The notes beneath the pieces are model-generated. The model saw only the letters and a list, made by a program, of their open reading frames with translations, ran no database searches and was not told the DNA's origin. Of a DNA stretch of 64,000 nt, positions 55,381 to 64,000 are shown in pieces; the first letter of the stretch is position 1, and every line of letters starts with the position of its first letter. Origin of the DNA: Albula goreensis (Eukaryota > Chordata > Actinopteri > Albuliformes > Albulidae); the NCBI GenBank assembly GCA_022829145.1, contig CM040751.1, positions 1,804,864-1,868,863 of the forward strand. Direction: 5' to 3'. Position numbers and translations under genes: made by a program.

Positions 55381-55622
55381 TCGTGACGTTGTTGTTGTTT
55401 AAAATTTCGTCATCACGTCTCCAAACGTCGCTCTGGGCAGGGAGGAAGTGGTGTGGCGACAGGCATCCATATCAAGGAGAAGGAATAATTGCCTATCATA
55501 TTGTACGAACGAAAGTGCCATCACATATCAGGCATACATTCATTTCTCTAAAACATTCACCTAAAACCAGAGGAAGCCGATCGGGTCGAGAATCCAAGGC
55601 GTCCGGGGCAAGCGGGACAGAC
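55381..55622 (+). promoter_or_regulatory. rab4b promoter/5' UTR region
   Basis: CpG-containing, TATA-less sequence ending GGGCAAGCGGGACAGAC just before the ATG. A CRE-like GTGACGTT is at about 55383. The frame of rab4b stays open upstream to 55383 but contains no ATG, so the first AUG is 55623. The transcription start is not defined. Confidence 0.5.

Positions 55623-64000
<8,378 letters not shown>

Overview
This is a vertebrate nuclear window, most likely from a ray-finned (teleost) fish. Evidence for that: short coding exons with GT/AG borders, abundant (TG/CA)n runs, many GC-containing minisatellites, L2-type LINE debris with the TTAGCAGA.. / ..TCTGCTAAAT-like 3' end common in fish, and a tRNA-derived SINE with a fish-like tail. 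There are no bacterial-type genes. Only three protein-coding genes can be supported. All lie on the + strand and were recognised by joining exons by eye. The species cannot be named from the sequence.

Layout. (1) 1-7.9 kb: the 3' part of a reticulon gene, best matched to rtn2. Six coding exons encode the whole C-terminal reticulon homology domain (about 201 aa) and end in a KxKxx-type ER retrieval signal. Upstream coding exons, if any, lie before the window. A possible internal promoter and short first exon (RTN2-C type) lies at 1.0-1.1 kb. (2) 7.9-11.4 kb: intergenic, with a 49-bp minisatellite and one CTCF-like site. (3) 11.4-18.9 kb: a complete three-exon atypical Rho GTPase of the RHOU/Wrch-1 type, 243 aa, with a uORF-bearing leader and a 1.1-1.3 kb 3' UTR. 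(4) 18.9-55.4 kb: a gene-poor interval of about 36 kb. It holds microsatellites, five clear tandem arrays (44, 51, 30, 76 and about 40 bp units), a G-rich array, one L2 reverse-transcriptase relic, one SINE with a perfect 15-bp target-site duplication, and several GC-rich or homeobox-motif-rich non-repetitive stretches that could be regulatory. (5) 55.6-64.0 kb: rab4b, exons 1-6, covering residues 1-175. The gene runs off the right edge.

How the genes relate. Human RHOU and RAB4A are neighbours on 1q42, and human RTN2 and RAB4B are both on 19q13. A RHOU-like gene lying between rtn2 and rab4b therefore suggests an old paralogous (ohnolog) block that kept a Rho gene which may be missing from the human 19q13 copy. 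The products are functionally separate: ER membrane shaping, actin/adhesion signalling, and early-endosome recycling. The long gap next to the rhou-like gene is the natural place for its distal regulation.

Most other open frames are shadows, tandem-repeat artefacts (51-bp and 30-bp units keep frame by arithmetic) or low-complexity sequence. No previously undescribed molecular system is visible. The most useful leads are the extra rhou-type gene and its altered C-terminus, the candidate rtn2 internal muscle promoter, the leader uORFs, and a handful of strong single-site motifs (CTCF, Pbx-Meis, DR1).
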